DNA of 64,000 bases, taken from Rhinopithecus roxellana. Lineage: Eukaryota; Chordata; Mammalia; Primates; Cercopithecidae. The notes beneath the pieces are model-generated. The model made no database searches. It worked only from the letters and a program-made list of their open reading frames with translations, and was not told the DNA's origin. Made by a program: the position numbers and the translations under genes. This document shows positions 58,365-64,000 of this stretch, piece by piece (position 1 is the stretch's first letter; each line of letters opens with the position of its first letter). Where the stretch lies: positions 96,006,089-96,070,088 of the forward strand of contig NC_044551.1 in NCBI RefSeq assembly GCF_007565055.1. Direction: 5' to 3'.

Positions 58365-58605
58365 CAGATACGGGTGCCTGCCACACACCAAGCTCTGTGG
58401 TGAGCTTTTAATACGTACTGACTGATACAGCCTCACAGCAATATTATGGGTCAAATTAACTGTTCTAATGCATGCCCATTTTAAAGATGAGGAAATAGAG
58501 GATGAGAAAGGTTGAGAACTTGCATAAATAGCACGGCCAGAAAGTGGCAGAGCTTGGATTCCAAGCAGGATGGTTGGCCTCTGGAACCCGGGTGCCAAAG
58601 TCAAC
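58365..58605 (+). mobile_element. MIR
   Basis: 'cacacaccaagctctgtgg', 'cattttaaagatgaggaaatagag', 'acttgcataaatagcacgg' and 'aagtggcagagcttggattcc' give a long plus-strand MIR match. Confidence 0.87.
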
Positions 58606-58809
58606 ACAGGGTCAAAGGATGATGAGATAGGAGAACAAAGCCTTCAGATTTCTGGTTTATACTCAACTATTATTTCTTTTTAAGAAAAGCTCCAATTCCT
58701 ATTTCAATCACTTATTTAAATGAGTAAGCATGTATTAAGCGCTTAGGGTTTGGGGTTTAAAGGCTTCACAAAATTAATCAAACATTTATAAGTAAGTATG
58801 CTGTATTCA

Positions 58810-59115
58810 GTGAGCCGCGGTGGCTCACGCCTGTAATCCCGGCACTTTGAGAGGCCGAGGTGGGCAGATCACAAGGTCAGGAGATCGAGACCATCCTGGC
58901 TAACATGTGAAACTCCGTCTCTACTAAAAATACGAAAAGAAATTAGCCGGGCATGGTGGCGGGCACCTGTAGTCCCAGCTACTCGGAAGGCTGAGGCGGG
59001 AGAATGGTGTGAACCCCGGAGGCGGAGCTTGCAGTGAGTCAAGATCATGCCACTGCACTCCAGCCTGGGTGACAGAGCAAGCCTCTGTCTCTAAATAAAT
59101 AAATAAATAAATAAA
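58810..59115 (+). mobile_element. AluY
   Basis: Low-divergence Alu missing the first few bases ('gtgagccgcggtggctc'), ending in (AAAT)n. Flanked by 'atgctgtattc' (58798-58808 region) and 'atactgtattc' after the tail. Confidence 0.95.
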
Positions 59116-59482
59116 TGTAAATATACTGTATTCTAGGACCATAAATGAGACGTTGGATTCAGAAAGGTGCTATCTGTGAACTGTGGAAACTTCCCACTTC
59201 TCAAGAACGTACAATTACTGATGGTACCTTGAAACTGCACCACAAGGATCCCTGCCACCATCCCTCACTCTTGAATGTGTAATACACTTGCTTGTTGAGG
59301 TGACTACCAGGGCCTAATCACCATTCTTAAAGCAATGTAATTAGTCATGAGTAATGAGGGTCTAAGTTGGGGTGCTGCCTAGTTAGAAAGAAATGTTTTT
59401 GAAAAAAAATTGCAAAAGAACATATTGCGTAATTGGATATTAGGGATAAAGGAGATAATCCAATTTCAAGTCAACAGATATT

Positions 59483-59778
59483 GGCCAGGTGCAGGGGCTC
59501 ACGCCTGCAATCCCAACACTTTGGGAAGCCAACGTGTGGGATCGCTTGAGCCCAGGACTTAGAGACCAGCCTAGGCAACATATGAGACCCCATCTCTACA
59601 GAAAGTTTGAAAAAAAAAATTAGCTGGTTGTGGTGGGTTTGCGCCGTAGTCCCAGATATTCAGGAAGCTGAGGTGGAAAGATCTCTTGAGCCCAGGAGTT
59701 CAAGGCTGCAGTGAGCCATGATTGTGCCACTGCATTCTGGCCTTGGCAACAGAGTGACACCTTGTCTCAAAAAACAAG
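59483..59778 (+). mobile_element. AluJ
   Basis: Diverged full-length Alu. The tail leads into (CA)n at 59781-59801. Confidence 0.95.
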
Positions 59779-59802
59779 ACAAACACACACACACACACAC
59801 AA

Positions 59803-60045
59803 ATATTTATTGAGCATTTTCTTCATGCAATGACTTATACAAGGATCATCTAGAGATGTCCCTGACCTCAAGGTGCTTACATAAGAATTTAGAGAGTAAG
59901 GAGATAAGATAAGCAAACAAATAATACTACAAATTAGATTCATCATGTTGTGACAGTTGCACGGGGGAACACTAGGAGGGAGGGTCTCATACAGTTTGGG
60001 GCTAACAAATGATATTTTAGGAACCTTTATGGGCATGGAAGGGAT
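59803..60045 (-). mobile_element. L2 3' fragment
   Basis: 'aatatttattgagcattttc', 'ctgacctcaaggtgcttacat' and 'agataagcaaacaaataata' follow the reverse-strand L2 end. Confidence 0.62.
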
Positions 60046-60490
60046 GATGGGCATGCAAATCTCTCACTGCCCTCCCCTTGGCCCAGACTGAAGTTGGAAG
60101 TTCAAGTCCACACCCACCGTCACTGGAGGCTGGTGGAACCATTTTGGAACTCGACCGGAATTCTCTGCTGTTTCTGGCTCCATCCAACCACTTCTGTCTG
60201 GGAGCCCTGGAGTCACAAGGAAAGGGTATGGATTGCTACCAGAGAGTGTTCGGGTGCTTACAGAAACCCAGGGAAACAGCCTCATGTTAGAGAAGCATCC
60301 CCAGGAATGTGAGATGAAGAGGGATGCTGAGCGTGACATCCATGGGAATGTAAACAGAACACTAATCTAGAAGAGAGGGCAAGTAGGAGTAAGAAAACAT
60401 CAGTTCCTAAATGACTTACCCAATTCCCACGCAGATTACTTGGTGAAAAGACTGCTGCGTTAGTAGGAGGTTTAAGAGATTAGGCATACC
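60046..60490. other. Nothing recognised
   Basis: Unassigned. Overlapping 70-91 codon open frames on both strands (60064-60339) without domains. Confidence 0.42.
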
Positions 60491-60491
60491 T

Positions 60492-60790
60492 AGCCAGGCG
60501 GGGTGGCTCACACCTGTAATCCCAGTACTTTGGGAGGCCAAGGTGGGCAGATCACGAGGTCAGGAGTTGGAGACAAGCCTGGCCAACATGGTGAAACCCC
60601 GTCTCTACTAAAAATACAAAAATGAGCCAGGCGTGGTGGTGGACACCTGTAATCCCAGCTACTCAAGAGGCTGAGGCAGAGAATCGCTTGAACCCGGGAG
60701 GTGGAGGTTTCAGTGAGCTGAGATCGTGCCATTGCACTCCAGCCTGGGCAACAAGAACGAAACTCCATCACAAAAAAAAAAAAAAAAAAT
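60492..60790 (+). mobile_element. AluS
   Basis: Full-length Alu between 'agagattaggcata' (60475-60488) and a second copy after the tail (near 60804). A (GA)n patch ends the tail. Confidence 0.96.
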
Positions 60791-60817
60791 AGAGAGAGAG
60801 AGAGAGATTAGGCATAT

Positions 60818-61635
60818 CCTTTGTGTTCCTGGCTGATGCTCTCACACGAGTTCTGTTCTAATACATTCACGGAAGTTTCTATGTTACATTCAGACAGATG
60901 ACATTCATCTCCTGCAACAGTCAAGAGAATGTCCAAATTCTTCATTTTATTTGATTATGATTATTTTAAAGAGACCATTGACAGGGGCTTTGGAATCTTC
61001 TAAATGTACAAAGGTAACAGCAAATACAGGAATTGATGGTCTCTATGTCTCACCTTTCGTTTCTAATTTTCTTCCTGGAAAAAAAAAAAAAGCTTCCAGG
61101 AATTAGTGTCTAGTGTATGATAATTATGTGCCTGTTTTGTAGAAGGTAGAATCTGCAGGTCACATCTTTTATGTTGTGATGAATACTATTTAAATGGCTT
61201 GATGTGGTCAATTAATGTACAATGCAATTTTTGTGTATCAATCAGTTTTCCAAATTATGATGTTATAATATCATCAACTTAGAATTCTCATGTAAGAGTC
61301 AGCAAAATATGTTTGGGTCTACAGTTCCTCAGAGTGCACGTGAAAACATTATTAAACCTGAGTTATTGAGCTTACGGGCTACATTTTCATCTAAATTAAT
61401 ACAATTCAGCCTGAAGGCATAAGAACGCATTAAACCAGAGCTCTGAGGAGAAATGGCTAATTCCAGGACTGGAGCAAGAAAGTACAGCATGAGCCTGCAA
61501 CAGCCTGTTTTGCCAAAAAGTAAGGAAAGTAAGGATATGATCAAAAGGACATAGGATCCTGTATAAAGGGGCTCCTACCTGGCCAAATAGGGGACACTTT
61601 GAGCATCAAAATATAAACAAAAATAATGCATCCTG
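60818..61635. other. Nothing recognised
   Basis: AT-rich unassigned sequence between two Alus. Short open frames only. Confidence 0.45.
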
Positions 61636-61926
61636 GCCGGGCACAGTGGCTTACACATCTAATCCCAGCACTTTGGGAGGCTGAGGCGGGTGGATCACCT
61701 GAGGTCAGGAGTTCGAGACCAGCCTGGCCAACGTGGCAAAACCACGTCTCTACTAAAAATACAAAAATTAGCCGGGCGTGGTGGCAAGTGCCTGTAGTCC
61801 CAGTTACTCGGGAGGCTGAGGCAGGAAAATGGCTGGAACCCGGGGGGCAGAGGCTACAGTGAGCCGAGATTGTGCCACTGCACTCCAGCCTGGGTGACAG
61901 AGCAAGACGCCGCCTTAAAAAAAAAA
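61636..61926 (+). mobile_element. AluS
   Basis: Full-length Alu with 'aatgcatcct' before (61626-61635) and after (61926-61935). Confidence 0.96.
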
Positions 61927-61951
61927 TGCATCCTATCCTGGCACCCATTGA

Positions 61952-61989
61952 ATCAAATAAGAATGGGAAAATCAAATAAGAATGGGAAA
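61952..61989. repeat. Perfect 19-base tandem duplication
   Basis: 'atcaaataagaatgggaaa' occurs twice without a mismatch (61952-61970, 61971-61989), so the duplication is recent or recently homogenised. Confidence 0.95.
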
Positions 61990-62451
61990 GTCCATACTGA
62001 TTGAAAAAATAAATGGGAGGAAAAACAGAACACGCTCTCTCAGAGTAAAATGCGAACTAATAAATGTAGAAAAAACAGAAGTAGAAAATCACTCTTTTAT
62101 GACCATCCTGGTAATAATTGCTTCAAGTAAGAATTATCAATGGCTGTGAAAAGCAGAGTAAGTGTGTGACAAACAATAGGATATTTCTATATTCTCAAAG
62201 CATTTCCCGGCAGATCGCTTATAAATTACAAAGGAGAACATAATGATTTCTAGGGAAGAAACCTGACAGACGTCACCCTAATCAACGGATCAAAGTTAAC
62301 ATCACCAACGATATAGGACAGACGGACATGACTACCATGCCTTCAGATGTGATATGACGGGACGAGCACAATGTCACTCACATGGTGTTTTGTCCAAAAT
62401 GCATAACCTGAATGGGATCATGAGCAAACATCAGAAAAAATCAAACTGAGG

Positions 62452-62549
62452 CCTTAGCACCCCCTCCAGTCATGTTGTTCTATGAGTCTACAATATTTCT
62501 TTTGATGAAGGTAACAGCACCACCTCAGGATTTCCTACTGGTATGACCA
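62452..62549 (+). repeat. 98-base copy of downstream sequence, fused to an Alu
   Basis: Same length and orientation as 63364-63461, with six substitutions (about 94% identity). It lies between the target duplicate 'aaactgagg' (62443-62451) and a 5'-truncated Alu, so it is part of the inserted DNA. Confidence 0.92.
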
Positions 62550-62849
62550 TGCTGTAATCCCAGCACTTTGGGAGGCTGAGGTGGGTGGATCATCTGAGGT
62601 CAGGAGTTCAAGACCAGCCTGGCCAACATGCTGAAACCCCGTCTCTACTAAAAATACAAAAATTAGCCAGCCATGGTGGTGCACGCCTGTAATTCCAGCT
62701 ACTTGGGAGGTTGAGGCAGGAGAATCGCTTGAACCTGGGAGACGGAGGTTGTAGTGAGCTGAGATCATGCCACTGCACTCCAGCCTGGGTGACAGAGTGA
62801 GACCTCGTCTCAAAAAAAAACAAAGGAAAAACAAACAAACAAAAAAAAA
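62550..62849 (+). mobile_element. AluS, 5'-truncated, with a foreign 5' segment
   Basis: Starts at 'tgctgtaatcccagc', lacking about the first 25 Alu bases. Its tail ends at a second 'aaactgagg' (62848-62856). Upstream target copy is at 62443-62451. Confidence 0.94.
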
Positions 62850-63363
62850 ACTGAGGGACAGTGAAGGGCAGCTAGCAAATAACTGGCCTGTAATTTTTTT
62901 AAAGCGATAACATGAAGAATAAAAAAGCTGACAAACTGTTCCAGATTAAAGATAAGTAAAAAATCATTATCACTAAAGGCAATTTGAGCTTTTGATTTGG
63001 CTCAGGATTGTGGGGAAAGGAGGTGGGGTGGGGAAAAGAGGTGGAGGACACGAATTGCCACAAAATCATTGAAACAATTGGTGAGATCTAAACACAGACT
63101 CTAGTAGATAATTACATTGTATGAATGTTAAATTTGCTGGGTCCCATATTTGTTCTGTGGCTATATAACAGACCCTCCTTGTTCTTAGGAGTATACTCTG
63201 GAGCATTTATAAAGGGACACGATATCTGCAACTATCTCTCAAATGGTTCAGAAAAAGCAAATGTGGCAAAATGTTAACAATGGTCAATCTTAGCAAAATA
63301 CATACTAATGTTCTTTGTACTATTTTGGCAATTCTTCCAAACATTTGAAATTATTAAATGACC

Positions 63364-63461
63364 CCTTAGCACCCCCTCCAGTCATGTTGCTCTATGTGTC
63401 TACAGTATTTCTTTTGATGATGGTAACAACACCATCTCAGGATTTCCTACTGGTATGACCA
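63364..63461 (+). repeat. 98-base source copy of the duplication
   Basis: Lies just past the L1M 3' end in sequence not otherwise repetitive to my eye. It matches 62452-62549. Confidence 0.9.
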
Positions 63462-63954
63462 CTGCCTTACAGATTTTACACTAATATATCTCTTGGCATT
63501 TTCACCACAATGCAGGGAGCCAATACCTATTGTCCCAATTTTACTAATAAGAAAAATGGAGGCTTAGAAAGGCCAAATAATAATATGTTAGATTAGATGG
63601 CTGCTCAGTCTATGTTCACCCCCATCCTCAATCTCCATGAGAGAAATATACTTCCCCTATTCCATATTTGTTGGGTGAGGGCCATGGGACTAAATTTGGG
63701 GGAAGGAATGTTAGTGGACCAGGCAAGAGAAGTTTGAAATGTGATTGTCTTTTTGGTTGTGCTTACCCCTTGGTGCTTCTGCCATGATTACAAGAAAAAC
63801 GTGTCTTGTGGAGTAGGCCTGAACCTACCAACAGCTTAAAGCCAAGCCAGCTGAGCCCAGCCTGGATCAACCAACACAAGCCAACCCATGAATGCATGTT
63901 ATTAGCTGCTACTGAGTTTAGGGGCCATTTGTTATATAAAACTTTACAGTGGCA
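63462..63954. other. Old MIR-like piece and possible LTR end
   Basis: 'ccaattttactaataagaaaaatggaggc' near 63535 suggests MIR. 'agccaagccagctgagcccagcctggatcaacc' near 63840 resembles the 3' end of an MLT1-group LTR. Both are weak. Confidence 0.4.
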
Positions 63955-64000
63955 GGCCAGGTGCAGTGGCTCATGCCTGTAATCCCAGCACTTTGGGAGG
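63955..64000 (+). mobile_element. Alu, cut by the window edge
   Basis: First 46 bases of an Alu ('ggccaggtgcagtggctcatgcc...'). Confidence 0.95.

Larger units (their letters stand above)
61990..63360 (+). mobile_element. L1M 3' end, split by an Alu-containing insert
   Basis: 'gcataacctgaatgggatcatgagc' before the insert, and 'cagctagcaaataactggcc', 'aactgttccagattaaag', 'attacattgtatgaatgttaa' and 'ctttgtactattttggcaattc' after it, follow an old L1 3' UTR, ending near 'gaaattattaaatg'. Confidence 0.72.

Noticed and set aside
61541..61975. 144-codon open frame on the minus strand
   Set aside because: It is the well-known antisense Alu reading frame ('RLECSGTISAHC'-type) and not a gene. The same applies to the frames at 44126-44560, 50149-50541, 52153-52524, 42938-43318 and many shorter ones.
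1..64000. CRISPR array, operon, phage or plasmid-like system
   Set aside because: No spaced direct repeats, ribosome binding sites or dense coding. Dispersed repeats throughout are primate SINEs, LINEs, LTRs and DNA transposons.

Overview
This is a 64 kb stretch of primate nuclear DNA in which I find no protein-coding gene, no functional RNA gene and no CRISPR, operon or phage structure. About forty Alu elements fix the order as Primates. Two of the youngest Alus (23-350 and 2102-2411) carry right-arm bases, 'gggcgaggtggc' and 'gagctgagatctggcc', that I know from AluY lineages of Old World monkeys rather than human AluY. My best inference is a cercopithecid monkey (macaque, baboon, vervet or a relative), in intergenic or deep intronic sequence.

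Layout. 1-2.8 kb: young and older Alus beside AT-rich sequence. 3.7-4.85 kb: an L1M 3' end holding an Alu. 4.9-6.5 kb: no recognised repeat. 6.5-11.3 kb: MIR and L2 relics, a hAT fragment, and an MST/THE1 LTR inserted in a MIR with perfect target duplications. 11.3-13.6 kb: one of the two longest stretches without recognised repeats, with two AP-1-type heptamers. 13.6-19.5 kb: L1M, MLT1 LTR, MER5A, a THE1 solo LTR and an AluJ. 20-21.1 kb: a Tigger-type MITE interrupted by an AluJ whose tail has grown into a ~600 bp purine-only microsatellite. 21-27.3 kb: L1M 3' ends and an MLT1 LTR. 28-31 kb: one L2 copy interrupted by an Alu and an L1PA, next to a Tigger element that holds its own Alu. 32-37 kb: MER20-type hAT, L1, AluY, MIRs, and a solo ERV LTR set precisely into an L2. 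38-44 kb: an L1M interrupted by a hAT, an Alu inside an Alu, and a MER1-type hAT split by three Alus. 44-52 kb: Alu clusters, L2 and MLT1. 53-56 kb: an L2 interrupted by a 2 kb hAT element that keeps a broken transposase C-terminus. 56-61 kb: mostly unassigned sequence with MIR, L2 and Alus. 61.6-63.5 kb: an L1M 3' end carrying an unusual Alu insertion joined to a 98 bp copy of sequence lying 0.9 kb downstream. A last Alu is cut by the window edge at 63955.

Nearly all open frames here lie in Alus, L1s or the tetranucleotide tract. Only two give recognisable protein relics: the last ~114 residues of L1 ORF2 (29216-29560) and a hAT transposase C-terminal fragment (54144-54353, minus). What the window offers is transposon archaeology: several nests can be unpicked to the base from target-site duplications, and one Alu insertion looks mechanistically unusual. 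I see no evidence of a new biological system. Family names rest on recalled consensus sequences and not on a database search, so edges of old elements are approximate.
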